DNA of 64,000 nucleotides from Streptomyces sp. NBC_00154 (GTDB taxonomy: Bacteria; Actinomycetota; Actinomycetes; Streptomycetales; Streptomycetaceae): positions 6,764,501 through 6,828,500 of the forward strand of contig NZ_JAPEMI010000001.1 of NCBI RefSeq assembly GCF_026342835.1. Reading direction: 5' to 3'. Numbering within the stretch: position 1 is the first letter of the stretch; each line of letters begins with the position of its first letter. The notes beneath the pieces are model-generated. The model saw nothing but the letters and a program-made list of their open reading frames with translations, was not told where the DNA came from and ran no database searches. A program made the position numbers and the translations under genes. Below, piece by piece: positions 8,628 through 17,186 of this stretch.

Positions 8628-9118
8628 CCGTCGACGACCGTGACGGGAGCCGGGGTCACGCGCTCCGTGGCCCCGCCGAACGCGAGGAACGTGGTGCGTG
8701 AGGCGAGCAGCCAGACTCCGTCGACCTTGCGGAACGTGTCCTCGTAGTGTCCGATGTTGGCGGGCAGCCTGGGCAACGGCAGGCTGTCGCTCGTCCCGTC
8801 GATCCGATAGGTCGCGAAGTACGTCGTCGACGACGCGGTCGTCGCCGAGTCCACTGTGACGAGGATGTTCGTACACATCCGCCGTGACAGCCGGTCTGCC
8901 GGCCGGCCGCCGAAGTAGTCACGCAGCGCCTCGCGCCCCACGATGCGGCGCTCGCCGCCGGGCCATTCCCATGTGCCGTCGGCGGTGAACAGCTCGGCGA
9001 CCGTTCCCGGTTCTCCGAGGTCGAGCCGGCGGACGAACTCGATGACGAGACGTTCGCAGGCTCGCTCGGCGAGCAGCAGTTCCAACTGGTCAAGGGAAGT
9101 GCGAGAGTTGTTCGACAT
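8591..9118 (-). CDS. SnoaL/NTF2-like fold protein
   Basis: A 175-residue protein of the SnoaL-like (NTF2 superfamily) type, alpha+beta barrels that bind or turn over small hydrophobic molecules. The N-terminal helices LAERACERLVIEFVRRLDLG, the strand pair LFTADGTWEWPGGE and the conserved GREALRDYFGG are typical. The likely reaction is unknown; family members include polyketide cyclases, steroid isomerases and ring-hydroxylating dioxygenase beta-like proteins. It converges with and overlaps the dehydrogenase gene. The next gene on the same strand, the molybdoenzyme, lies 63 bases upstream and may be co-transcribed. Confidence 0.8.
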   Translation of the reverse strand: MSNNSRTSLDQLELLLAERACERLVIEFVRRLDLGEPGTVAELFTADGTWEWPGGERRIVGREALRDYFGGRPADRLSRRMCTNILVTVDSATTASSTTYFATYRIDGTSDSLPLPRLPANIGHYEDTFRKVDGVWLLASRTTFLAFGGATERVTPAPVTVVDGQSSAFSAGRPA

Positions 9119-9181
9119 CCCGAAGTCGTATCAGTCCGGGTCGCGGCCGTGCCAGAGCATTTCTGCCGGGCGCCCCGCCCG

Positions 9182-10435
9182 TCAGACGACGTGTACCCCG
9201 TGTCGTACGACCGCGTCGAAGAGATAGCCCTGTGTGTTGTGGACCGCGACGTCCGGCTGCGTACGGCCCGTCCGGTCCGTCGCCCGCGCCAGCAGGACCG
9301 CCGGACCCCGCTCCTTCGGCAGCCAGTCGGCCGACCAGCGGACCCAGCTCCCACTGCGCGGCTCGTCGCGCAGTCGGGCGCGCCGCCATCGGGCGCCGCC
9401 GTCGGTGCTGACCTCGACGGTACGCACCGGGGCCCCGCCCGACCAGGAACGTCCCGTGAGCACCTGGCGCCGATGCACGGGAACCGACACGCCGGGTGCC
9501 AGTTCGAACGCGCTCTTCAGCGTCTGCCGGGTCAGCGGCGCGCTGCCCTCCGGCGGGTACGCGGGGCCGAACAGCCGGTAGAGACCGGTGTTCCACGGGG
9601 AGAGCAGGGGTTCTGCACTCACCTCGATGTCGCCGACCCACTTGATGTTCGCGATACCGACCCAGGACGGCACGATCAGGCGCACCGGATACCCGTGGTC
9701 GGGCGGCAGAGGCTCGCCGTTCATCTCGTACGCGAGAACCACATCGTCCAGCGCTTTCGCGACGGGCAGAGGCCGCCGCACCCGTCCCAGGTTCGTCCCG
9801 TCGCTGACGACCTCGTTGTCGAGTCCGCGCGGCAACACGTCGACCGCGTTCCTGCCGATGCCCGCCTGCCGCAGTACATCTGCCAGCCGCACCCCGCGCC
9901 AGCGGGCCGTACCGATCGCGCCCAGGGTCCATGCGGTGCCGCTGACCTGCTGGTTCTGCTGCGTCGAGTAGAAGCTGCGGGCGTTCCCCGCGCATTCGAC
10001 GAACGCGGTGCGGGTGACGGACGGCAGGGCGCGCAGCTGGTCGTACGTGAAGTCCACGGCCGGGCCCGTCAGTCCGCTGCCCCATACGGTGAGCCGCCAG
10101 CCGGCTGCGTCGATCCTTGGTGTGACGGTGTGGTTGCGTACGAAGAAACGGTCGGCCGGAGTGAGCAGGCCGGTGGATCGCAGCGCTGCGAAGTTGGTCT
10201 CGGCATTGGTGCCGCGAACGGTGAAGAGCTCGGGTGGCAGCGGCTTCACGATGCCGGGGGCGGGTGAGTCGGCCGCCCGGGCGGGAGCCGCTGCCACAAG
10301 ACCGGTCACCGATGCGGCGGCCACGAACCTCAGCAGATCACGGCGCTCGATCCCGGCGGACCGGGCGACCCCGCGCGACCACTGGCGCAGTCGCATCCGG
10401 TCGTACGCGGCCTCGGACGGCGGAACGGATCTCAT
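9182..10435 (-). CDS. Tat-exported sulfite oxidase-like molybdoenzyme
   Basis: A 417-residue member of the sulfite oxidase family. The N-terminus carries a twin-arginine signal (ERRDLLRF followed by a hydrophobic run ending APARA, about residues 29-57), implying export of a folded, cofactor-loaded enzyme. The molybdenum-ligand Cys is in AFVECAGNARSF (about residue 157). A C-terminal Mo-co dimerisation domain with VRTVEVSTDGGARWRRA follows. Known family members oxidise sulfite or reduce sulfoxides. Downstream of metX on the same strand and near TauD, it could remove sulfite released from sulfonates; that link is inferred. The ATG at 10435 was chosen to begin with the Tat signal. Confidence 0.9.
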   Translation of the reverse strand: MRSVPPSEAAYDRMRLRQWSRGVARSAGIERRDLLRFVAAASVTGLVAAAPARAADSPAPGIVKPLPPELFTVRGTNAETNFAALRSTGLLTPADRFFVRNHTVTPRIDAAGWRLTVWGSGLTGPAVDFTYDQLRALPSVTRTAFVECAGNARSFYSTQQNQQVSGTAWTLGAIGTARWRGVRLADVLRQAGIGRNAVDVLPRGLDNEVVSDGTNLGRVRRPLPVAKALDDVVLAYEMNGEPLPPDHGYPVRLIVPSWVGIANIKWVGDIEVSAEPLLSPWNTGLYRLFGPAYPPEGSAPLTRQTLKSAFELAPGVSVPVHRRQVLTGRSWSGGAPVRTVEVSTDGGARWRRARLRDEPRSGSWVRWSADWLPKERGPAVLLARATDRTGRTQPDVAVHNTQGYLFDAVVRHGVHVV

Positions 10436-10506
10436 GAACACTCCAGGGTGGGGAGACAACAACTGGGCTGGCACAGCGGCGGGATGCAGTGGGGGCAGGA
10501 TGTCGC

Positions 10507-10538
10507 ACGGCCGGGATCTCAGGGCGACTCCCGGCCGT
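10507..10538 (-). terminator. Terminator of the metY-metX operon
   Basis: Perfect 10-bp inverted repeat ACGGCCGGGA/TCCCGGCCGT with a 12-base loop, starting 8 bases beyond the metX stop on the minus strand. It separates metX from the sulfite-oxidase-like gene, which therefore probably has its own promoter or receives read-through. Confidence 0.7.
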
Positions 10539-10545
10539 CGGTGGA

Positions 10546-11691
10546 TCAGGTGAGCAACTCCCGTACCAGAGCGTCCACCTGGCCCGTCTCGATCAGGAAG
10601 CCGTCGTGTCCGTAGGGCGACTCCATGATTCTGAGCCGGTCCGCGCCGGGCAGGAGCGCCGCCAACTCCGCCTGCTGCGCGAGCGGGTAGAGGCGGTCGG
10701 AGTCGACGCCTGCGACCAGGGCGGGCATCCGGGCACGGCGCAGCGCCTGCGCGATACCACCGCGGCCCCGGCCGACATCGTGCCCGTTCATTGCCGCCGT
10801 GAGTGTCACGTAACTGCCCGCGTCGAAGCGTTGCACCAGCTTGGCCGCGTGATGGTCGAGATATGACTCCACCTGGTAGCGCCCGCCCCGCCGCGGGTCC
10901 TCGCCGGTCTGGGCCTGCCTGCCGAACCGGGCACCGAGCTCCGGCTCGCTGCGGTAGGTGACATGGGCGATCCGCCGGGCCAGTCCGAGGCCATGGTGCG
11001 GACCGCTGCCCGCCGACGCCGCGTGGTAATTGCCGCCTCGCCACCCGGTGTCGGTGCGGATCGCGGAGATCTGTACGGCCCCCCAGGCGATCTGCTCCGC
11101 CGAAGCGGCCGCCGGAGCGGCCAGCACCAGCAACGATCCGGTGCGCTCCGGCCGGCTCACCGCCCATTCGAGCGCCCGCATTCCGCCCATCGATCCGCCG
11201 ATCACCGCCGCCCACCGTCCGATACCGAGCTCGTCGGCCAACTCGGCCTCGACCGTGACCTGATCACGGACCGTCAGATCGGGGAAAGCGCTACCCCAGG
11301 GAGCGCCGCCCGGACGCCGTGACGACGGGCCGGTGCTGCCCTGACAGCCACCCAGAACATTCGGGGCGACGACGAACCAGCGGTCGGTGTCCAGCGCTCT
11401 TCCCGGACCGATCAGCACATCCCACCAGCCCGCTGTCGGATGCCCGGGTCCGGCAGGTCCGGCCACATGGCTGTCACCGGTCAGCGCATGCAGCACCAGT
11501 ACCGCGTTGGCGCCGTCCGTAGCCAGGCTCCCCCAGGTCTCGTACGCCAGTCGCACACCCGGCAGCGAGCTGCCGGACTCCAGCGCCGCCGGCCGTCGCA
11601 GCGTCACCCAGCTGCGGCGGCCCGGCGGATCCCCCTCCTGCCAGCCTCCGGTGGCCGGCGGGAGGGGGAGTGCGAGGGGCGAAGTGACCAT
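10546..11691 (-). CDS. metX: Homoserine O-acetyltransferase
   Basis: MetX transfers the acetyl group of acetyl-CoA to homoserine, the first committed step of methionine synthesis by direct sulfhydrylation. The 381-residue protein is an alpha/beta hydrolase with oxyanion region NVLGGCQGSTGP, nucleophile Ser in VIGGSMGGMRALEW (about residue 163), Asp in VAGVDSDRLYP and His in ESPYGHDGFLIE near the C-terminus. It lies 5 bases downstream of metY, the gene for the next enzyme, so the pair form one operon in reaction order. Confidence 0.96.
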   Translation of the reverse strand: MVTSPLALPLPPATGGWQEGDPPGRRSWVTLRRPAALESGSSLPGVRLAYETWGSLATDGANAVLVLHALTGDSHVAGPAGPGHPTAGWWDVLIGPGRALDTDRWFVVAPNVLGGCQGSTGPSSRRPGGAPWGSAFPDLTVRDQVTVEAELADELGIGRWAAVIGGSMGGMRALEWAVSRPERTGSLLVLAAPAAASAEQIAWGAVQISAIRTDTGWRGGNYHAASAGSGPHHGLGLARRIAHVTYRSEPELGARFGRQAQTGEDPRRGGRYQVESYLDHHAAKLVQRFDAGSYVTLTAAMNGHDVGRGRGGIAQALRRARMPALVAGVDSDRLYPLAQQAELAALLPGADRLRIMESPYGHDGFLIETGQVDALVRELLT

Positions 11692-11696
11692 CTTGT

Positions 11697-13064
11697 TCAG
11701 GACGCTGCCTTCGCGGCGCGGAACCCCGCCTCCAGATCGGCCTTGAGGTCGTCCACGTTCTCCAGGCCCACCGAGAGCCGCACCAGCCCGGCGGTCGCGC
11801 CGGTGGCCGCCAGCTGTTCCTCGGTCAGCTGGCTGTGCGTGGTCGACGCCGGATGAATGATCAGACTCCGTACGTCACCGATGTTGGCGAGGTGGCTGAA
11901 CAGCTCGACAGCGTCCACGAACCGCTTGCCCGCCTCCACCCCGTCCCGCAGTTCGAAGGCGAGCACAGCTCCGGCGCCCCGCGGCAGATAGCGCCGCCCC
12001 GCCTCGTACCACTTGCTCGAACTCAGCCCCGCGTAGTGCACGGCCGACACCTCGTCGCGCCGCTCCAGCCACTCGGCCAGTGCGAGGGCGTTGGACGTGT
12101 GCCGCTCCAGCCGAAGACTGAGCGTCTCCACGCCCTGCAGCAGCAGGAACGCGGAGCGTGGGGAGAGCGCGGGCCCGAAGTCGCGCAGCAGCTGGACCCG
12201 GAGCTTCACCGCGAAGGCGCTCGGCCCCAGATCGGGCCAGTAGCGCAGCCCGTGGTAGCTCGGGTCGGGCGAGCTGAAGTCGGGGAAGCGCTCGGCGTGG
12301 GCGCCGAAGTCGAACGTGCCGCCGTCCACCACCACACCGCCGATGGTGGTGCCGTGGCCACCGAGGAACTTCGTTGCCGAGTGGATCACGATATCCGCGC
12401 CGTGCTCGATCGGGCGCAGCAGATACGGGGTGGGCACGGTGTTGTCGACGATCAGCGGCAGTCCGGCCGCGTGCGCGGCATCGGCCACCGCCCGGATGTC
12501 GAGGACGTCGCCGCGTGGGTTTCCCAGCGTCTCCGCGAACAGCGCCTTGGTGTTCGGACGGATCGCTGCCGTCCAGGCATCGATGTCGTCGGGGTCGTCG
12601 ACGAACGACACCTCGATTCCGAACCGGGGGAGCGTGTGGCGGAGCAGATTGTACGTGCCGCCGTAGAGCGAGGTGGAGGAGACGATGTGATCCCCGGCGC
12701 CGGCCAGCGTCAGGATGGCGAGGGTCTCGGCGGCCTGCCCGGAGGCCAGTGCGACAGCTGCAACGCCCCCTTCCAGAGCGGCGATCCGCTGTTCCAGGAC
12801 GTCCTGGGTGGGGTTGTGGATGCGCGTATAGATGTTGCCGGGTTCCGCGAGCGAGAACAGATCGGCCGCATGCCGGGTGTCGCGGAAGACGAACGACGAG
12901 GTCTGGTAGATCGGCACCGCACGCGCGCCGGTCGTCGGGTCGGGGACGGCGCCGGAGTGGATCAGCTTGGTCTCGAAGGACCAGGCGGATTGCGCGGCCG
13001 CATCCTGGTGGTCGTGGTCCTCGGGGGTGTGTCCTGCGGTGACGGAGTCGATGGGCTGGCTCAT
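11697..13064 (-). CDS. metY: O-acetylhomoserine sulfhydrylase
   Basis: PLP enzyme of the Cys/Met metabolism family, 455 residues, joining sulfide and O-acetylhomoserine to give homocysteine. Visible landmarks: the N-terminal ETKLIHSG, PIYQTSSFVF, the PLP-phosphate segment ASGQAAETLAIL, and the Schiff-base Lys in HSATKFLGGHGTTIGG (about residue 225). The ATG at 13064 has GAGGAA seven bases upstream; a GTG at 13124 would add 20 residues but without a comparable signal. It is transcribed into metX. Confidence 0.96.
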   Translation of the reverse strand: MSQPIDSVTAGHTPEDHDHQDAAAQSAWSFETKLIHSGAVPDPTTGARAVPIYQTSSFVFRDTRHAADLFSLAEPGNIYTRIHNPTQDVLEQRIAALEGGVAAVALASGQAAETLAILTLAGAGDHIVSSTSLYGGTYNLLRHTLPRFGIEVSFVDDPDDIDAWTAAIRPNTKALFAETLGNPRGDVLDIRAVADAAHAAGLPLIVDNTVPTPYLLRPIEHGADIVIHSATKFLGGHGTTIGGVVVDGGTFDFGAHAERFPDFSSPDPSYHGLRYWPDLGPSAFAVKLRVQLLRDFGPALSPRSAFLLLQGVETLSLRLERHTSNALALAEWLERRDEVSAVHYAGLSSSKWYEAGRRYLPRGAGAVLAFELRDGVEAGKRFVDAVELFSHLANIGDVRSLIIHPASTTHSQLTEEQLAATGATAGLVRLSVGLENVDDLKADLEAGFRAAKAAS

Positions 13065-13239
13065 GACGTTCCTCGCACGGTAGATCTGTGGCGGAAATAC
13101 GGTGAGGGGCAGGGGGCGACGCACTGACTACGGACCGTAGAGCGCGTCACACGGGTGCGGAAGCTTGCCTCGGGCATGGCCATGAGGCTGCAATACCCCT
13201 GCAACAGAAGGGAGTTGAGGGGGTGGCGTCGTGGTCCGG
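13065..13239 (-). promoter_or_regulatory. metY leader and control region
   Basis: These 175 bases separate tauD from metY. A palindrome CTACGG-A-CCGTAG lies at 13128-13140, about 65 bases upstream of the metY ATG, and could be an operator. On the minus strand an open frame starting ATGGCCATGCCCGAG (about 13183) contains two Cys codons near its centre and its TGA overlaps the metY ATG; it could be a coupled leader ORF. I looked for a SAM riboswitch core and did not find one. Confidence 0.4.
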
Positions 13240-14211
13240 TCAGGCGGCCGTGGAAGCGCCGGACGGGATCCCGAAGGCCGGGGCCGGTACGGTGTCGGGG
13301 CTGAGCAGGACGGACGGGCGGCCGTCCGTACCGATCGGGACATCGCCGTCGACGGTGACCCGGCGCAGTTTGCGGTCGTGCGTGTCGGAGTCGTCCACGC
13401 CGTAGTGCTGGGTGGCGCGGTTGTCCCAGATGGCCACATCACCCGTCTGCCACTGCCAGCGCACGGTGTTCTCCGGACGCTCGATGTGGGACTGGAACAG
13501 ATCGATCAGTGCCCGGGAGTCGCGGCCGGTGAGTCCGGAGATCCGCTGGACGAAGTTGCCGAGGAGCAGCACCCGTTCGCCGGTCTCGGGGTGGACGCGC
13601 ACCACCGGATGCTCGGTGCGGAACTTGGTGGAGGTGAACACCTCGCGGTATTTGGCGAACGCCTCGGGTCGGGCGTCGGGGCGCACCGCCGCGTAGTCGT
13701 AGTCGTTGGAGTGGATCGCCCGGAGGCTGTCGGCGAGGGCGCGCAGCGGCTCGGGCAGTTCGGCGTAGGCGGCTGCCGTGTTGGACCACAGGGTGTTGCC
13801 GCCGTACGGCGGAATGGTCACGGCCCGCAGGATGGAGAATGCCGGGTAGGCGGGCACGAAGGTGACGTCGGTGTGCCACTGGTTGGCCCGGCCGCCGTGG
13901 TCGGAGTCGATGCCGAGCGCGTAGCGGCCGTCGGCGGACGGCACGGTCGGGTGGGCGACCGGGGCACCGAGGAGCCGTCCGAACGCCTCGTGGCTCTCCC
14001 CGTCCAGGTGGTCCTGGCCGCGGAAGAAGATCACCTTGTGATCGAGGGCGGCAGCGCGCACGGCTGCCACGACGGCGGGTTCGAGATCGCCGCCGAGCCG
14101 GACGCCGGACACGACGGCTCCGATGCGGCCGCCGATCCTCTGGACGGTGACGGGGGTGGTGGCGACGGTGGTGGTGTCATGGGTCGGGTCGACGACGGGT
14201 GCGGAGGTCAT
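13240..14211 (-). CDS. TauD/TfdA-family alpha-ketoglutarate dioxygenase
   Basis: A 323-residue Fe(II)/2-oxoglutarate dioxygenase. The facial triad is seen as His-x-Asp in NQWHTDVTF (about residues 112-114) and the distal His in ATQHYGVDD (about 270), with the 2-oxoglutarate-binding Arg in RKLRRVTV. TauD itself cleaves taurine to sulfite and aminoacetaldehyde; related enzymes act on alkyl sulfates or 2,4-D. A sulfonate or sulfate ester is the best guess here because the gene sits behind a sulfur-type leader peptide and ahead of metYX and a sulfite-oxidase-like gene. The ATG at 14211 is preceded by GGAAAGGG. Confidence 0.9.
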   Translation of the reverse strand: MTSAPVVDPTHDTTTVATTPVTVQRIGGRIGAVVSGVRLGGDLEPAVVAAVRAAALDHKVIFFRGQDHLDGESHEAFGRLLGAPVAHPTVPSADGRYALGIDSDHGGRANQWHTDVTFVPAYPAFSILRAVTIPPYGGNTLWSNTAAAYAELPEPLRALADSLRAIHSNDYDYAAVRPDARPEAFAKYREVFTSTKFRTEHPVVRVHPETGERVLLLGNFVQRISGLTGRDSRALIDLFQSHIERPENTVRWQWQTGDVAIWDNRATQHYGVDDSDTHDRKLRRVTVDGDVPIGTDGRPSVLLSPDTVPAPAFGIPSGASTAA

Positions 14212-14221
14212 GGCGGAGCCC

Positions 14222-14235
14222 TTTCCGTACGGAAA
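14222..14235. promoter_or_regulatory. Perfect palindrome over the tauD ribosome binding site
   Basis: TTTCCGTACGGAAA is a perfect 14-base palindrome whose proximal half forms the GGAAAGGG ribosome binding site of the dioxygenase gene, ending 10 bases from its ATG. It could be a repressor operator or a small RNA hairpin that hides the site. Shares the CCGTA/TACGG core with the palindrome upstream of metY. Confidence 0.4.
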
Positions 14236-14334
14236 TGGTGTGTCCGGGAGTGATGGGCGAGCGAGGGCACGGCCGCGCATCGGCGGTGCCGTGGGAGTCG
14301 TCGCTGCGGCAACGTCCGTGCGTGCGTCAGCTGT

Positions 14335-14436
14335 TCAGCGGAGCTGGTCGCAGCGGAGAGCGCGGCTACACGCCGCGGACGCTACGCGTCCCAGATCGAC
14401 GTGGCGCCGCGAGACGAGAGTCGAGGTCGCGGACAT
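14335..14436 (-). CDS. Sulfur-type leader peptide (33 aa)
   Basis: A 33-residue ORF ending about 120 bases upstream of the TauD-type gene on the same strand. Its core RRHVDLGRVASAAC matches the actinobacterial putative leader peptide family (consensus about R-x-HVDL-x-RV-x-S-A-x-C) that is repeatedly found ahead of sulfur-assimilation genes. Such peptides are thought to sense cysteine supply through ribosome stalling, and this one has two Cys codons (residues 23 and 29). The region between it and tauD is GC-rich and could form alternative hairpins. It was identified from the peptide motif, since no strong ribosome binding site is visible. Confidence 0.75.
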   Translation of the reverse strand: MSATSTLVSRRHVDLGRVASAACSRALRCDQLR

Positions 14437-14691
14437 GCCGCGAGCGTGTCAGCGGCTCCGGAGGCCGTCAACTCCGGCTGCGCTGTCCGTAGAGAGGGCC
14501 CGGAGGCCGGAGCAGGTGGCGGTCTCCCCATTGCCCCGCAGCTCCCCACATGACCTCTGACCTGCGCAGTCATCCCCATTCACACGGGCTGTGCGGAGAC
14601 CGTTGGGCATGTGGCGGCGGGCGCCGGGGGGCCCGCTCGATTTCATCGGGCCGCAATGTGGGGGAGGGGGCGGCGACAGGACCCGCGCAGA

Positions 14692-14728
14692 ACCGCCCCA
14701 CCGGTACGGGGGAGCCCGGTGGGGCGGT
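14692..14728. terminator. Strong intergenic hairpin
   Basis: A perfect 13-bp inverted repeat (ACCGCCCCACCGG and complement, loop of 11 bases at 14705-14715). It lies in an 820-base stretch without an intact gene and would end transcription from the minus-strand remnant at 14880-15125. Confidence 0.6.
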
Positions 14729-14879
14729 CAGCACCAGCCTGCCACAGGCGGCGTCCGAATGGGGGCCGACCGGCACGTACCCGTGAGCAGTTGAGTCGAA
14801 ATCGATCCCGGAGCGGATGGTGGGCGCCGTCAGGCGTGCGGTGTCCGACGAGGGTGTGCGTGACGGCGGGGGAGTTCTG

Positions 14880-15125
14880 TGTCGTGCAGTAGTGGCTGCT
14901 GGGCCCCGAGGAACGGGCAGCGTCCCCCGTCCCCGGCAGACGAGGGGAGTCGTCCACCACCGGCGTCGCCTGGCCTGACATCGCCGGTACGTACTCCACC
15001 GAGTCCGCGCCGTGCCAGCTGACCTGGCTCTGTGCATGCGGGTGCAGACGGGTCCGGTAGATCCCGATACGGCCCAGCTCATGGCCGGCGAACAGCGGAT
15101 CGACCGTGGACGGCGGCCGGGCGGG
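14880..15125 (-). pseudogene. Degraded coding remnant, possibly a secreted protein
   Basis: A minus-strand frame in this stretch has strongly GC-biased third codon positions and protein-like sequence, for example LFAGHELGRIGIYRTRLHPH and SVEYVPAMSGQATPVVDDS, but lacks a start codon and any intact upstream half. The tail after about 14880 reads better in another frame. It may be the C-terminal end of an exported hydrolase-like protein, but I cannot assign a family with confidence. The rest of 14437-15282 holds only the hairpin at 14692-14728. Confidence 0.35.
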
Positions 15126-15282
15126 GTCCGATCGGTGCGTACTTCGCCCCGGCCCGGATTCATTGCGACCCTGTGAACAGTGCACGGCCCGGGAATACAT
15201 GCATGTCACACGGAGCTCTTGCAGCTGTAGCCGACAGCGGCTGCCGAGGCGGCCGATGCCATGAACCGGAGCGAGGGAGCTC

Positions 15283-16206
15283 ATGCCGAAGGCGTACGTA
15301 TTCACCCGCAGCGGCGGACCGGAGGTGGAGGCTTTCGTCGAGCAGGAAGTGCCCACCCCCGGGCCCGGGGAGCTGCTCGTCGCGGTCCGTGCTGCCGGGG
15401 TCAACCCGGTCGACTGGAAACTGCGCAACGGATACACCAGGCCCGGCAGCGCGCCGCCGCGCTATCCCGCCGTGTTCGGCAGCGAAGCGGCCGGCGTGGT
15501 CGAGCAGGTGGGCCCCGGTGCCGAGGGGTTCGAAGTCGGGGACGCGGTCTTCGGCAACCCGCTGACCGGTGGTTACGCCGAGTACACCCTGCTGCCCGTC
15601 GCGGTCACCGCGCACAAGCCGGACAGCCTGTCGTTCACCGACGCGGCCGCGCTGCCGGTCGCGGCGGCCACCGCGTACGACGGCATTCGCCAGCTGGACC
15701 CCGCGCCCGGATCGACCCTGCTGATCAACGGCGCCGGAGGCGGCGTCGGTGTGGCCGCGGTCCAGCTCGCACGCCACTTCGGGGTCCGGGTCATCGGTAC
15801 GTCGAGCGCGGCCAAGAGGGACTTCGTCGAGTCGCTCGGTGCCGTGCACGTACCGTCGGGCCCCGGCATCGTCGACCGCGTGCGGGCAGTGGCCCCGGAC
15901 GGGGTCGACGCGGTCTACGACCTGGTCGGCGGTGACGCGCTGCGGGCCGTCGCGGAGCTGCTCACGGACCGGAAGCGGCTGATCAGCGCAGGGGGCAAGC
16001 CGCTCGCCGTGGAACTCGGCGGGGCAGCCGTCGTCCGGGCCCGTACCGCCGCCGTCCTCGACGAAGTGGCCCGCCTCGCCGTCAGCGGTGCCTTCAGGAC
16101 GTACGTGACGCAGACCTTCCCGCTCGCCGAAGCGGCCGCGGCGCTGCGCGCGGTGGAGAGCGGACACACCCGCGGCAAGATCGTGATCGAGGTGGAGGCC
16201 GCATGA
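15283..16206 (+). CDS. Zinc-free quinone oxidoreductase-type NADP dehydrogenase
   Basis: A 307-residue medium-chain dehydrogenase/reductase of the quinone oxidoreductase (QOR) branch. The N-terminal GroES-like domain runs to about residue 120 with GVNPVDWKLRNGY and VFGSEAAGVVEQVG; the NADP-binding Rossmann motif is LINGAGGGVGVAAVQLA (about 147-163). Zinc-ligand Cys residues are absent, as expected for this branch. ATG at 15283 follows GAGCGAGGGAG. Its stop overlaps the start of the acetyltransferase gene (ATGA), so the two are coupled. It may reduce quinones or enones; the true substrate is unknown. Confidence 0.92.
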   Translation: MPKAYVFTRSGGPEVEAFVEQEVPTPGPGELLVAVRAAGVNPVDWKLRNGYTRPGSAPPRYPAVFGSEAAGVVEQVGPGAEGFEVGDAVFGNPLTGGYAEYTLLPVAVTAHKPDSLSFTDAAALPVAAATAYDGIRQLDPAPGSTLLINGAGGGVGVAAVQLARHFGVRVIGTSSAAKRDFVESLGAVHVPSGPGIVDRVRAVAPDGVDAVYDLVGGDALRAVAELLTDRKRLISAGGKPLAVELGGAAVVRARTAAVLDEVARLAVSGAFRTYVTQTFPLAEAAAALRAVESGHTRGKIVIEVEAA

Positions 16207-16964
16207 GCGCCCCGCACCCCACCGTCCCCGGGGCGCACCCGCTGGACAACCCGGCCCGCGCCTCGCTGACCGGACCGCACGCCCATTTCGCCGAGCGCTC
16301 GGGCCGCATTCTGCGCTACCCGACCGACGTCTCGCCGTGGCTTGCGCTGCCGGACCTCCCGGACGCGGCGGACTGGGCCGACGTCGCCGCACTCGCCGGC
16401 CCCGGAGGGTCTGTCACCCTCACCGCGCTGCGTGAGCCGCCGCCCGGCGACTGGGAGGTCACCTTCCGCGCGGAGGGCGTCCAACTCGTCGACGACGGGG
16501 TGGACGCGGCCCCGGATCCGGAGGCTGTCCGCCTCGGCCCGGCCGATGTGCCGGAGATGCTCGACCTGGTCGCACGGACCCGCCCCGGACCGTTCCTGCC
16601 GCGCACCGTCGAGCTCGGCACCTACCTGGGTATCCGCCGTGACGGGGCTCTCGTCGCCATGGCCGGCGAACGGCTGCACCCGACCGGCTGGAGCGAGATC
16701 AGCGGCGTCTGCACGGACGAATCAGTGCGCGGCCAGGGGCTCGCCACCCGACTCGTCCTCGCCGTCGCCCACGAGATCAGGGAGCGCGGCGAAACGCCGT
16801 TCCTGCACGCGTCGGCGAGCAACACCAACGCCATCAGGCTCTACGAATCACTGGGCTTCCGGCTCCGGCGCCGGACATCGTTCCTCTCCGTCGTCGTACC
16901 GCGGGACCTGCCGGTGTCCGACCGCCGCGGCGCGGGCGACGCGCGGGCGGAGGCGCTGCGCTGA
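16203..16964 (+). CDS. GNAT-family N-acetyltransferase
   Basis: A 253-residue protein. The second half is a GNAT fold of the FR47-like type: the acetyl-CoA-binding motif A reads GVCTDESVRGQGLATRLVLA (about residues 168-187), followed by FLHASASNTNAIRLYESLGF, the classic motif B. The N-terminal 120 residues are a divergent GNAT-like repeat or substrate-recognition domain. Coupled by a 4-base overlap to the oxidoreductase gene, which may share a substrate or detoxification role. Substrate not predictable. Confidence 0.9.
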   Translation: MSAPHPTVPGAHPLDNPARASLTGPHAHFAERSGRILRYPTDVSPWLALPDLPDAADWADVAALAGPGGSVTLTALREPPPGDWEVTFRAEGVQLVDDGVDAAPDPEAVRLGPADVPEMLDLVARTRPGPFLPRTVELGTYLGIRRDGALVAMAGERLHPTGWSEISGVCTDESVRGQGLATRLVLAVAHEIRERGETPFLHASASNTNAIRLYESLGFRLRRRTSFLSVVVPRDLPVSDRRGAGDARAEALR

Positions 16965-17000
16965 CATCGGACCGCCTCTCCTGCAGCGCCGACTCCCGGA

Positions 17001-17036
17001 GTCCCGGGCCGAAGGAAGGGACCTTCGGCCCGGGAC
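17001..17036 (+). terminator. Terminator after the oxidoreductase-acetyltransferase operon
   Basis: A perfect 15-bp stem (GTCCCGGGCCGAAGG and complement, loop AAGGGA) begins 36 bases after the acetyltransferase stop and is followed by TTCC. A second, imperfect hairpin lies near 17080-17120. Confidence 0.8.
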
Positions 17037-17186
17037 TTCCGGATCGAATGCCGTCGGCCCGCCCCGCCCCGGGACTTTTGGCACGGCCCATGAGGCCGTA
17101 AGCCTCGTGTGCCGAACGCCGGACTCCGGGTGCACTGGAAAGTGAGTGCCGGAACCGGACCGGCGCCTGCAGGAGGAGGCAGTGCA

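Noticed and set aside
13065..13239. Possible SAM riboswitch upstream of metY
   Set aside because: The conserved core of SAM-I/SAM-IV (including GGCAACC) is absent on the minus strand; only a palindrome and a candidate leader ORF are visible.
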